DNA of 32,943 nt. Source: a virus. Both the position numbers and the translations under genes were made by a program. The notes beneath the pieces were generated by a model. The model searched no databases, was not told where the DNA came from, and worked only from the letters and a program-made list of their open reading frames with translations. Shown one piece after another: positions 7,615 to 16,100 of the stretch (its first letter is position 1; the number at the start of each line of letters is the position of its first letter). The DNA lies in IMG/VR virus record IMGVR_UViG_3300032240_001718, positions 1 through 32,943 of that record; one strand, written 5' to 3'.

Positions 7615-7780
7615 TTTAATAATTGATTCAAACAGGTGTGTTAGTTGCCTTTTTTATTTTGGTGTTGATTCTTGTATGGCATTTGATGATAAAATACCTG
7701 ATGAAATATTGCATGGTGATAATCAACACAATGAGCCATTAAAAGGTCAAGATAATGACATTGTTTTTACACCATTATAA
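7601..7780 (+). CDS. Small Cys-rich (CxxC) protein, candidate immunity/partner of the MuF peptidase
   Basis: A 59-residue frame (ATG 7601, TAA 7778-7780) overlaps the end of the MuF-zincin gene by 14 bases, so the two are likely translationally coupled. It has a putative zinc site C13-x2-C16-x8-C25 with H43 further on, followed by an AF..KIPDEIL.GDNQHNEPLKGQ segment and a closing DIVFTPL. I recognise this arrangement (CxxC ... C.AF..gIP.eIl.G...H..p..gD.gi.F) as a recurrent small bacterial and phage family, without knowing its function. Position directly behind a toxin-like domain suggests an immunity or chaperone role, but this is inference. A structural or regulatory role is possible. Confidence 0.72.
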   Translation: MQNDNLIIDSNRCVSCLFYFGVDSCMAFDDKIPDEILHGDNQHNEPLKGQDNDIVFTPL

Positions 7781-7820
7781 TTTTAAATTTTAAGGTCAAT
7801 TTTTGAATTGAATAAAAAAC

Positions 7821-7828
7821 TAATTTTG
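7821..7828 (+). promoter_or_regulatory. Probable Bacteroidota -7 box before prohead protease
   Basis: TAATTTTG matches TAnnTTTG in the 59-base gap after the Cys-rich gene. TTTG at 7802-7805 lies upstream with a slightly short spacing (15 bases). A purine-rich AAAAAAGGA follows and would serve as ribosome binding site. Confidence 0.42.
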
Positions 7829-7845
7829 GCAAAAAAGGAATGAGC

Positions 7846-8529
7846 ATGATTTTTAAACAGACATCCATTGGCATTGATGATATTGATGAAGCAAATGGTA
7901 TTGTGAAAGGTTATGGATCGGTGTTTGGCAACATTGATTCAGACAATGATATTATTTTGCCGGGGGCATACACTAAAACATTGAAAGAAAATGGATCACG
8001 CGTTCGCTACTGTAACCAACACCGGATTGATCAGCCTTTGGGAAAATTCAGCGAATTGTACGAAGATGGGGTTGGTCTTGCATTTGTCGCTGAAATCCCA
8101 AAAACAAGAATGGGTGAAGATATATTACTTTTAATGAAAAACGGTGTGATCACCGAAAATTCAGTTGGTATTATGCCAATTGTAAAATCATTCCGTTCTG
8201 ATGGTGTGCGCGAATTAAAGGAAGTGAAATTATACGAAATTTCATGCGTAACATTAGCAGCAAATCCAATGGCATTGATTACAGATGCCAAAGGCGAAAT
8301 AGATCAGGAATTGGTTGCCAAGAGATTTGATATTTTGGCAAAAATGATCAAAAAAGAAAATGTATCTGATGATTTAGGATACGCGATTGAAAGTGAGTTG
8401 ATGAAATTGAAATCCATGTTTGTTGATTTAACCACAATGCCGGCACAGGATGCCACATTGCCGGAGGAAACAAAATCGATTGATATTTCCGAAATATTTA
8501 ATTATTTAAATCAAAATTTAAAATCTTAA
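7846..8529 (+). CDS. Prohead maturation protease (HK97 S78 family)
   Basis: The 227-residue protein matches the HK97 prohead protease family: YGSVFGNIDSDNDIILPGAY at 23-42, the catalytic histidine H59 in CNQHR, the serine S106 in TENSVGI, and the acidic residue E131 in LYEISCVTLAANP. It cleaves the N-terminal scaffold arm of the capsid protein after assembly. ATG 7846 is chosen because AAAAAAGGA ends six bases before it; ATG 7840 abuts that site with no spacing, and would add two residues. It is followed after five bases by the capsid gene. Confidence 0.94.
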   Translation: MIFKQTSIGIDDIDEANGIVKGYGSVFGNIDSDNDIILPGAYTKTLKENGSRVRYCNQHRIDQPLGKFSELYEDGVGLAFVAEIPKTRMGEDILLLMKNGVITENSVGIMPIVKSFRSDGVRELKEVKLYEISCVTLAANPMALITDAKGEIDQELVAKRFDILAKMIKKENVSDDLGYAIESELMKLKSMFVDLTTMPAQDATLPEETKSIDISEIFNYLNQNLKS

Positions 8530-8534
8530 TAAAG

Positions 8535-9728
8535 ATGACAGAAGAAATCAAAGGTCAATTGGATCAGCTAAATGCTGCCATTGACAGCCGTATCGCGAAA
8601 GCAGAAGGTCAAGCAGTTGCATCAGCAACAGGAAAAGCGGATGAATTATTAAAATCCGAAATCAAGAATTTGGAAGTGAAATTTACTGAAATCCACAGCC
8701 GTATCGATGCAGCAGAAATTGCAGCAAAGAAAACAGCATCAGGTGCAACAGTAAAATCATTCAAAGATTCATTAGTTGAAGGAATTTCAAAAGGTGCATT
8801 GGAATCATTGATTTCAGGTGGTAGCCGTTCAGCAAAGTTTGAAATCAAAGCAGGCGATATGACTGTTGCGAATTCATTCACAGGTGAAGTAATTCCGGCA
8901 CAATATGTTCCGGGTATCAAATATGATCCAACACGTGCAGTTCACGTTCGTCAATTGTTGCCACAAGGTTCAACAACAGCAGAGGTTGTTCGCTATGTGA
9001 AGGAGTCAGCATATGACAATGGAGCAGCACCAAAAGCGCAAGGTTCTACATTGAACGAATCAGATTTCGATTTGACTGCATACGATGCAAACGTTCAAAA
9101 AATCGGTACATATTTCCGTATTTCGGAAGAAATGTTGGCTGATACAGCACAATTGACATCATATTTGGCAGCACGCGCACCGGAAAAATTGTTATCAGTA
9201 GAAGATACACAATTATTGTCAGGTAATGGTACAGCACCAAATTTGACAGGTATCATCACAGCATCAACAGATTTTTCAGGTGGATCATTTATTGGTCAAA
9301 TTACCAATCCAAATCAATTTGATGTTTTGACAGTTGCAATTAACCAATTAGCGTTGGTGAATTACACACCTGATTACATCATGTTGAATCCAACTGATTT
9401 CCACAAAATCTTGTTATTGAAGGCAACAACAAATGAATACTTGCAAGAGCAAGCATACATGGGTTTACAGCCACAATTCTTAGGAATTCCTGTTGTAATC
9501 AACACAGCGGTTCCGGCAGGTGATTATTTAGTTGGTAATTTTGCAGTTGGAACACAATTGTGGATCCGCCAAAACTTATCATTAGAGTTTTTCCGTGAAG
9601 ATGGAACAAACGTTCGTGATGGTTTTGTAACAGTTCGTTTGATTGAAAGAATTGCATTAACAAACTATGCACCACTAGCATTTGTTAATGGTAATTTTGC
9701 AACGGACATTGCAACATTAGCTGATTAA
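8535..9728 (+). CDS. Major capsid protein (HK97 fold)
   Basis: The 397-residue protein has the two-part design of HK97-type capsid precursors. Residues 1-~105 are a charged coiled-coil delta/scaffold arm (MTEEIKGQLDQLNAAIDSRI...). The rest is the shell domain, with family landmarks such as GEVIPAQYVPGI, VRYVKESAYDNGAAPKAQGS, an ADTAQLTSYLAAR spine-helix region, LLSGNGTAPNLTGI, the DYIMLNPTDFHKI P-domain strand, and FLGIPVVINTAVPAGDYLVGNF. The protease just upstream would remove the arm. A strong terminator follows, consistent with high-level expression. Codon use is strongly biased, as expected for the most abundant protein. Confidence 0.96.
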   Translation: MTEEIKGQLDQLNAAIDSRIAKAEGQAVASATGKADELLKSEIKNLEVKFTEIHSRIDAAEIAAKKTASGATVKSFKDSLVEGISKGALESLISGGSRSAKFEIKAGDMTVANSFTGEVIPAQYVPGIKYDPTRAVHVRQLLPQGSTTAEVVRYVKESAYDNGAAPKAQGSTLNESDFDLTAYDANVQKIGTYFRISEEMLADTAQLTSYLAARAPEKLLSVEDTQLLSGNGTAPNLTGIITASTDFSGGSFIGQITNPNQFDVLTVAINQLALVNYTPDYIMLNPTDFHKILLLKATTNEYLQEQAYMGLQPQFLGIPVVINTAVPAGDYLVGNFAVGTQLWIRQNLSLEFFREDGTNVRDGFVTVRLIERIALTNYAPLAFVNGNFATDIATLAD

Positions 9729-9750
9729 TTTTAACTAATTGCGATTTAGA

Positions 9751-9783
9751 AAAAGGCATTCATTTATGGATGCCTTTTCTTTT
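9751..9783 (+). terminator. Intrinsic terminator after capsid gene
   Basis: An 11-bp stem (9751-9761 with 9768-9778, one G-U pair) with a 6-base loop ATTTAT is followed by CTTTTT. The A-tract on the 5' side also makes it usable in reverse. Confidence 0.85.
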
Positions 9784-9791
9784 TATATTTG
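9784..9791 (+). promoter_or_regulatory. Probable promoter for connector/lysis/fibre genes
   Basis: TATATTTG, a full TAnnTTTG match, directly follows the capsid terminator and lies 22 bases before ATG 9814. Terminator then promoter marks a boundary between transcription units. Confidence 0.58.
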
Positions 9792-9813
9792 TCCCATTAT
9801 CAAACACATAAGT

Positions 9814-10047
9814 ATGGAAAAGGTATTAATGAAAAAAACCGTGCATGATGGCAAAGTATATCATCGAGCAGGTGAATTGGTAGAAGTAAAACCGGAAGTT
9901 GCCAAATGGTATTTAGATAAAAATTTCGCGGTTAAATTATCAGAAAAGGTTGAAAAAGCAGTAATTGAGGATTTACAACATCCTGAAATTGAAGTTGAAG
10001 CAATCGAAACAAAAGAAGAAAAAAAGGTTTACCGTAAACGTAAATAA
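9814..10047 (+). CDS. Hypothetical protein, 77 aa, post-capsid
   Basis: The frame extends upstream to 9739, but that stretch is a terminator and promoter, so ATG 9814 is the start. The 77-residue protein has a compact first half (TVHDGKVYHRAGELVEVKPEVAKWYLDKNFA) resembling the small SH3-like head proteins often found after the capsid gene, and a highly charged Glu/Lys tail ending VYRKRK. A minor head or connector accessory role is likely from position only. Family not identified. Confidence 0.75.
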   Translation: MEKVLMKKTVHDGKVYHRAGELVEVKPEVAKWYLDKNFAVKLSEKVEKAVIEDLQHPEIEVEAIETKEEKKVYRKRK

Positions 10048-10049
10048 AA

Positions 10050-10562
10050 ATGCGCCAAATTCAAATCAATGAGGTATTAGGATCAGAAATTATTACTGTT
10101 GCTGATGCCAAAAATTTCATCAGAATTGACACAACAGCAGATGATACATTGTTGGGCATAATGATTGAAACAGCACACACAGCGGCTGAAAATTATATGT
10201 CACGCGACATTATTGCAAAAAACAGATCATATTATTTGGATTACACATGGGATGGTTTAATTGATATTCCATGGGGGCCAATTGATGAAATTGTTTCCGT
10301 AGAAATTCATGGTGTAGCACAAACAGGATACACCGTTTATGGATTAGGTGATAAAATGATTGAATTGGAAGGATCAGCGCGCGATGTGATCATTGAATTC
10401 ACAACAACAGGAATGTCTGATGGCATTCTGAAACAGGCATTGCTGATGATGGTTTCGACATATTATGACAACAGAACAGATTTCGTAACAGGTATGACAG
10501 TCAATGATGTTCCAAGCGCATCAGCAAAATTATTGGATGGCATAAAATCAGTATTCATTTAA
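10050..10562 (+). CDS. Head-tail connector (HK97 gp6-like)
   Basis: The 170-residue protein matches the gp6/gp15-like adaptor family. It starts with VADAKNFIRIDTTADDTLLGIMIETAHTAAENYM, the typical VeeaK.flRid...dD.ll..li..A...aE.y. pattern. It then has the LDYTWDGLIDIPWGPIDEIVSV strand set and ends with helices including QALLMMVSTYYDNRTD. It would form the ring below the portal. The stop (TAATG) overlaps the next start. Confidence 0.9.
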   Translation: MRQIQINEVLGSEIITVADAKNFIRIDTTADDTLLGIMIETAHTAAENYMSRDIIAKNRSYYLDYTWDGLIDIPWGPIDEIVSVEIHGVAQTGYTVYGLGDKMIELEGSARDVIIEFTTTGMSDGILKQALLMMVSTYYDNRTDFVTGMTVNDVPSASAKLLDGIKSVFI

Positions 10563-10897
10563 TGACAAACACGGCATCAAATTTAAAACAGCGGATTATT
10601 GTCAAGCGATTGACAAAAACGGCAGATGGTTATGGCGGTTGGACATCGACAAAATCAACAGTTGGAACATATTGGTGCCAAGTGATTGAAAAGTCAGGTG
10701 ATATTGATGCCAAAGATGGCAAACGAATTTTGACAACAAAAATTGATATAGTGATTCGAAAGGAAACAGCAGATTTTATTCAGATAAATGATGTGATTCA
10801 AGTTGAAGGAAATTCAGCCGAATATCGTTTAAATGGGTTGTTCCAAACAATCGAAAATTTTTGGGTAAAAATGGAAGCGACAAAAATAGAGGGATAA
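10562..10897 (+). CDS. Head-tail joining / stopper protein (SPP1 gp16-like)
   Basis: The 111-residue beta-rich protein fits the Phage_H_T_join family: LKQRIIVKRLTKTADGYGGWTST at 8-30 corresponds to the usual l..ri.i......D..Gg.... opening. This is followed by W-containing strands (TYWCQVIE), an RILTTKIDIVIRK strand and a final V..I.....Y.I....  region. It would plug the connector after packaging. Stop overlaps the next ATG (TAATG). Confidence 0.87.
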   Translation: MTNTASNLKQRIIVKRLTKTADGYGGWTSTKSTVGTYWCQVIEKSGDIDAKDGKRILTTKIDIVIRKETADFIQINDVIQVEGNSAEYRLNGLFQTIENFWVKMEATKIEG

Positions 10898-11340
10898 TGA
10901 ATAATGGATTGTCGGTAAATGATAAAGATATGGCATCCATTAGGAAGGCCATCAATGATTTGGAAAAGATTTCAAAACAGGAATTGTCCAATGAATTGGT
11001 TTACACGGCAAGCCATGCGGTATTTGGAATGAAATCTGATGTGGTAGTTGATAATGGTAATTTGCGCAATTCAATCAATTTTGAACGCGTTAATGGAAAT
11101 CAGGTTTCAATTTTTGCGCGCGCGCCATATGCACCATATGTAGAATTTGGAACAGGCAGAAAAGTTAAACTTGATGATTTAACCAAATTAGGTTTTGATT
11201 CATCTTATGCAATGCAGTTTAAAGGAAAAGGAATTAAGGATATAAATTTGCCGGCAAGGCCATTTTTTTTCGTGAATGTTCGTAAAGAATTTAATAAAAT
11301 GTACGATCGTTTACAGGATAAAATAAAAAAATTAACATAG
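10897..11340 (+). CDS. Tail completion / neck protein (HK97 gp10 family)
   Basis: ATG 10897 overlaps the previous stop, so it is preferred to the in-frame start at 10861. The 147-residue product shows the gp10 pattern: a helical head (IRKAINDLEKISKQELSNELVYTASHAV), VVVDNGNLRNSINFE, then the signature APYAPYVEFGTGR followed by a variable loop and LPARPFFFVNVRKEF. It acts where the tail joins the head. Next gene begins directly after the stop. Confidence 0.9.
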   Translation: MNNGLSVNDKDMASIRKAINDLEKISKQELSNELVYTASHAVFGMKSDVVVDNGNLRNSINFERVNGNQVSIFARAPYAPYVEFGTGRKVKLDDLTKLGFDSSYAMQFKGKGIKDINLPARPFFFVNVRKEFNKMYDRLQDKIKKLT

Positions 11341-11781
11341 ATGTTAGAGGCAATTCAATTCATTCGCAAGGCGATCATAAACAGGTTAACCGGAAATATT
11401 TTGATTAATGGATCAGCATTGCCTGTTTATAATCGTGTACCAACAGGCGCATCGGTGCCATACATATATGTGTATTCTGTTTCGACAAATGAATCAGATT
11501 ATAATCAATCATCTTTCATTACAGAAACGATGACAAGAATTGAAGTAATCACACGATTCCAAGGTGATTCAGGAGGTGAATTGCAAGTAAATCAGGCCAT
11601 TTCACAAATTTTAGCATTAATCAGAACACGATCAAATGGATATTTCAATTTATCATCAGATGGATTTAATGTGTTTACCTGTATAAATGAGGGAACCACA
11701 TATTTGACTGATGAAGATGTTGATTATACATATTTCCGCGGTATTGTGGAAATAAGCAATAAAATTCAGCAAACATCATAA
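11341..11781 (+). CDS. Tail completion/terminator protein (DUF3168-like)
   Basis: The 146-residue protein resembles the DUF3168/gp17 tail-terminator group: an N-terminal helix (LEAIQFIRKAIINRL), the strand-loop NRVPTGASVPYIYVYSVSTNE, a TRIEVITRFQGDSGGELQVNQAISQILALI helix region, and a C-terminal DYTYFRGIVEIS strand. Position after gp10 is exactly where this gene is found in HK97-like phages. It would cap the tail tube. The stop overlaps the following start (TAATG). Confidence 0.85.
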   Translation: MLEAIQFIRKAIINRLTGNILINGSALPVYNRVPTGASVPYIYVYSVSTNESDYNQSSFITETMTRIEVITRFQGDSGGELQVNQAISQILALIRTRSNGYFNLSSDGFNVFTCINEGTTYLTDEDVDYTYFRGIVEISNKIQQTS

Positions 11782-11969
11782 TGGAACATAACGATCACAA
11801 TACAGGCATTTTAAATTTAATGATTAGCATAATTTCGGCAACAATATCAATTGCATCAATTCAGGCATATATTTCATTAATTGCAGGAATAACAGCAATC
11901 ATTTCAGCCATATTTGCAGCGCGTTATTATTACTATAAAACAAATGAAATTCTTAATCGCAATAAGTAA
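11781..11969 (+). CDS. Holin-like small membrane protein (candidate 1)
   Basis: A 62-residue protein with a short hydrophilic head (MEHNDHNTG), two adjacent transmembrane helices (about residues 10-27 and 30-47) and a basic tail (RYYYYKTNEILNRNK). This is the size and shape of a class II holin. It is followed by a second membrane protein, an endolysin and a spanin, so a role in timing inner-membrane permeabilisation is plausible. Holins have no shared sequence motif; the call rests on topology and context. Confidence 0.6.
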   Translation: MEHNDHNTGILNLMISIISATISIASIQAYISLIAGITAIISAIFAARYYYYKTNEILNRNK

Positions 11970-12240
11970 TTTTTTTAAATATCGCGGTCAATTGTCACAT
12001 ACACGATTGATCAGTATTGCCGGATCATTTATAGTATTTTGGAAATTCATTGAACATCCTGATAATTTTGGATTGCAGGATTTGATGATGGCCATTATTG
12101 GGTTTGCATTTGGATCGGCAACAATGTCAAAATTCACCAAAGAAAATAATCAATCAATAAATGAAGGATCAGAAAACATTGGATCGGATACAGATGATGC
12201 ATCCGAAGTTACGCGCAGAAGTCGCAGGAATTTACGATGA
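11944..12240 (+). CDS. Holin-like small membrane protein (candidate 2)
   Basis: Starting at ATG 11944 (an upstream in-frame ATG at 11914 is deeper inside the previous gene), the 98-residue product begins MKFLIAISNFFKYRG. It has two hydrophobic helices (about LISIAGSFIVFWKFI and LMMAIIGFAFGSATM) and a long polar tail rich in Asp, Ser and Arg. It overlaps the previous gene by 26 bases and the endolysin gene by 80 bases, so all three are coupled. It may be the holin with gene 11781 as antiholin, or the reverse. Confidence 0.62.
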   Translation: MKFLIAISNFFKYRGQLSHTRLISIAGSFIVFWKFIEHPDNFGLQDLMMAIIGFAFGSATMSKFTKENNQSINEGSENIGSDTDDASEVTRRSRRNLR

Positions 12241-12649
12241 AATATGTGAAGCATTAAAAGGCCGTGCATTTTGTCGTTTTAGCTACACATTGCGCACATT
12301 TCGTGAACAGGATGAATTGTATTGCATAGGTCGCACAAAGGCCGGCAAAAAGGTTACAAATGCCAAAGGTGGTTATTCGTATCACAATTACGGATTGGCA
12401 TTAGATATCGTTTTGATTGTTGATCAGAAAACAGCGGTGTGGGATATTAAATCAGATTTTGATGGTGATGGAAAACCTGATTGGATGCAGGTTGTACACA
12501 TATTTAAATCACATGGTTGGGATTGGGGAGGTGATTGGAAATTTACAGATTATCCACATTTTCAGAAATCATTCGGATACACAATTTCTGATTTATTAGA
12601 AATGCACAAAGCCAAAAAATACGATTCAAACGGTTATTTATCAATATGA
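12161..12649 (+). CDS. Endolysin, M15 L-alanyl-D-glutamate-type peptidase
   Basis: The 162-residue protein is an M15 peptidase of the VanY/T5-endolysin group. Zinc ligands and catalytic residues are seen in SYHNYGLALD (H75, D82), GGDW (D125, catalytic acid position) and DYPHFQ (H133). Between them lies DFDGDGKPDW (99-108), which reads as an EF-hand-like calcium loop (D99, D101, D103, D107), a feature reported for calcium-regulated T5 endolysin. No signal peptide is present, so it needs a holin for release. It would cut the peptide stem of the host cell wall. The overlap with the holin-like gene is unusually long (80 bases); ATGs at 12194 or 12197 are possible later starts. Confidence 0.92.
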   Translation: MKDQKTLDRIQMMHPKLRAEVAGIYDEICEALKGRAFCRFSYTLRTFREQDELYCIGRTKAGKKVTNAKGGYSYHNYGLALDIVLIVDQKTAVWDIKSDFDGDGKPDWMQVVHIFKSHGWDWGGDWKFTDYPHFQKSFGYTISDLLEMHKAKKYDSNGYLSI

Positions 12650-13080
12650 AACATTTAATGATTATCATTCCAATATTTGCATTATTAGCATGCAAATCAA
12701 ATCAGGTTGTGCAATCAAGCATCCAACATGATTCAATTTATGTTGAACGAATTGTGCATAAATATGAAGCGGTAAATGATACAATTATCATTGCAAATCC
12801 ATGTGATTCATCAGGTATTTTGACAACATTTTATTCAAAGATCAACGCACCACAGGGATCAATTGTGATCAAATCAGATGGCACCAAAATCAAAACGATT
12901 GTGCGGTATTATCCATTCATTTCAGAACATAATAAGCGCATCGAATATCGCGATCGCGTGATTACCAAAACAGTTTATAAAACAGAAAAATCATCCAATT
13001 TTGGAACATGGATGTGGGTGATTCTGATTGTCGTTGGATTGGGATGGGCCGTTTTAAATTTCAGGCCAAAATTTCTTTAA
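12646..13080 (+). CDS. Unimolecular spanin (u-spanin)
   Basis: This 144-residue protein has both ends needed to span the Gram-negative envelope. A lipoprotein signal MKHLMIIIPIFALLAC has the lipobox LLAC with lipid-acceptor C16, giving outer-membrane attachment. A C-terminal transmembrane helix lies at about 120-138 (GTWMWVILIVVGLGWAVL) with a short basic RPKFL tail in the cytoplasm. The middle (17-118) is periplasmic and predicted beta/charged, like T1 gp11-type u-spanins. It follows the endolysin with an ATGA overlap, the usual place for spanins. It would fuse inner and outer membranes in the last step of lysis, which also supports a Gram-negative host. Confidence 0.83.
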   Translation: MKHLMIIIPIFALLACKSNQVVQSSIQHDSIYVERIVHKYEAVNDTIIIANPCDSSGILTTFYSKINAPQGSIVIKSDGTKIKTIVRYYPFISEHNKRIEYRDRVITKTVYKTEKSSNFGTWMWVILIVVGLGWAVLNFRPKFL

Positions 13081-13105
13081 ATTGCAAGAAAAAAGGAATT
13101 AATAC

Positions 13106-16100
13106 ATGGCAACATTAACCGGTAATTTAGTTGCGGATACATACAAAGCATTGTTGAAAATGATCGACAATGATATATTGACAGCAGCCGAAAAACAAAT
13201 TTCAGATGGTTTAGGCGGTGGAACAAATGTATTCATTGATCAAAATGGATTTTTACGCGCAAATAAATATAAAGTTACAGGTGCAACATCATCACAATTT
13301 TTAAAAGGTGATGGATCATTGGATTCAACAGCCTATTTACCGGTAGGTACATCAACAACAAATATTCCGGAAGGAACCAATTTATATTTCACAACAAATC
13401 GTGTTTTAAATACATTATTAACAGGATTTTCACCTGTTTCGGGAACAGTTACGGCATCTGATTCAATATTAACAGCCATCAACAAAATTTGGTGGAACAT
13501 TGTTAATGGTGGAGGCGGTGGAGGTGGTTATGTGCCATATACAGGAGCAACACAAAATTTGAATTTAGGCACATATGGTTTAATTTCTGATTATGTTCAA
13601 TTTAATACATCAAATTCAAGCATTCCAACAACGGCCGGAACAATGTCATGGAATGATACAGATGGAACAGCAGATTTAAAATTGAAGGGTGGCAATGTAA
13701 CATTGCAAATTGGTCAGGAAGAAGTGATGCGTGTTGTTAATAAAACAGGCGCATCATTAGCAGAAGCAGATTTTCGTGCGGTTCGTATTCGTTCCGTTTC
13801 AGAAGGTGGCGCACAAGGACAAAGATTAGCCGTTGTATTAGCGCAAGGTGATTCAGATCCGCATTCAGCAACATCAATTGGCTTGGTAACTGAAACAATT
13901 GCAAATAATCAGGAAGGTTTTATAACAACATCAGGTGAAGTCAGAGAAATCAACACAACAGGTGCAAAATCTTATGGTGGATCAGAAACATGGGTTGATG
14001 GTGATGTTTTGTATTTATCACCAACGCATGCAGGTTATTTAACAAAAGTAAAACCACAGGCACCACAACATACAATTATAATTGGTTGGGTAGTATATGC
14101 ACATGCAATTCATGGTAAAATTTATGTCAAAGTTGATAACGGATATGAATTAGATGAATTACACAATGTAAAAATTACAGATCCACAAACATTGGATGTG
14201 TTAATTTATGATGATGCAATCACCGGCCCTGTTTGGATTAATCGAAACATTTATACATCAATAGGTGCAACAGATGTTGGCAAGGGATTTTTATCAATTC
14301 CAAATTCAGGATCATTAATTCCGGCACCAACAAAGGCGCGTTGGACAAGGATTAATGTTGATAATACAGTTGATGCAATTGAAGCATTAGATATGGGATT
14401 TATTCCATATTTCCGCGACACAGAATTATTTGCAAAATCACCTATTTATACAACAGGTGCAATTGTAGGAATTGGCACAACATCACCAACGGCATTGTTG
14501 CATTTAAAAGGTACAACAGCATACACCGAATTAAAATTGGATAATAATAGTCCAACAGGTGGAGGTATGTTTATTGCATTACAAAACGCAAATCAGGTTG
14601 CATTATTTGGTGCAGATGCATATTATCAAACAAATACATCTATTGATGCTGCAATTGTTGCCAAAAAAACAGGCGGTGGTATTCAATTTTACACGAATGG
14701 ATCAACATCTGAAAAGATGGGAATTAATTCTGATGGTAATGTTTTTATTGGCCAAACACCGACATGGACAACATCAGCAACAAATTTAATTGTACGCGGA
14801 AAAACAGGTGCAGGTCATATTGGTGTGATGCATTACGATATGTCAATCAATGGCATATTCAACACATTTAATTCATTGGTTCAAATTGGATCAACAACAT
14901 TTCATTCATTGGCATTTATTGTTGATTCAGTTGAACGCGGAAGAATAAATTCATCAGGCCGTTTTTTATGGAATACATCAACGGACAATGGTGTTGATAA
15001 TGTTCAAGTAAATGGATCATTAATTGCTACATCATTAAAGAAATCAGGCGGTACATCAGCACAATATTTGATGGCTGATGGATCTGTTTCAACAGGGCCA
15101 TCATTGGCCGGATATGTACCAACATCACGCACATTGACAATCAATGGCACAGGTTATGATTTAAGCGCGGACAGATCATGGAATGTTGGAACGGTTACAT
15201 CTGTATCAGCAACGGTTCCAACAGGATTTTCAATTTCAGGATCACCAATCACCACTTCAGGAACATTGGCGATTACATTTGCAACAGGTTATGCATTGCC
15301 AACAACAGCAAAGCAAACGCAATGGGATTCAGCATATACATGGGTTTCAGGATTTCCAAGTCAAACAGGGAATTCAGGTAAATTTTTGACAACAGATGGA
15401 ACAAACATCAGTTGGTCAAATGTTGTTTTGGGTGTAACATCATTCAATACACGGACAGGTGCAATTTCATTATTATCCGCAGATGTAACAGGTGCATTAG
15501 GTTTCACACCGGTTCCAACAACGCGATCATTATCAATCAATGGAACAGCATATGATTTATCAGCGGATCGTGCATGGACAATATCAGCAGGATCAAATGC
15601 GCGTAATGTTTCAACATTTACAGCCACATCAGGCCAAACAACATTCACAATTTCGGGTGGATACACGGCCAATTTGGTTGATGTTTATGTCAATGGTACA
15701 CGTTTAAATGCTAATGATTATGTTGCAACATCAGGAACAAATGTTGTTTTAAATGTTGGTGTTGTATTGAATGACATTGTTGAAATTGTTAATTACATTG
15801 CATCGGCAAGCGCATCAATTTCAGGATCAGGATCAAGCGGTTACATTACCAAATGGATTGGAACAAGTGTTGTAAACAATTCATTATTATATGATGATGG
15901 AACAAATATTGGTATTGGAACCATAACACCAACTGCAAAATTACATATTGTAGGAACGGCATTGGTTTCAAGTTCATTAACAGCAAATTCATTTGTAAAA
16001 TCAGGTGGAACATCAGCACAGATATTAATGGCAGATGGATCAGTAATCACAGCCGGTACAAACATAACAATTTCAGGTGGCACAATTTCAGCATCAGGAG

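Noticed and set aside
9739-9813. N-terminal 25-residue extension of the post-capsid protein
   Set aside because: That stretch is a terminator hairpin followed by a -7 box, so translation should begin at 9814.
15178-15389. Alternative-frame + strand proteins inside the first fibre gene
   Set aside because: They are Gln/Ile-rich shadows of the repeat-bearing fibre frame, with no ribosome binding site.
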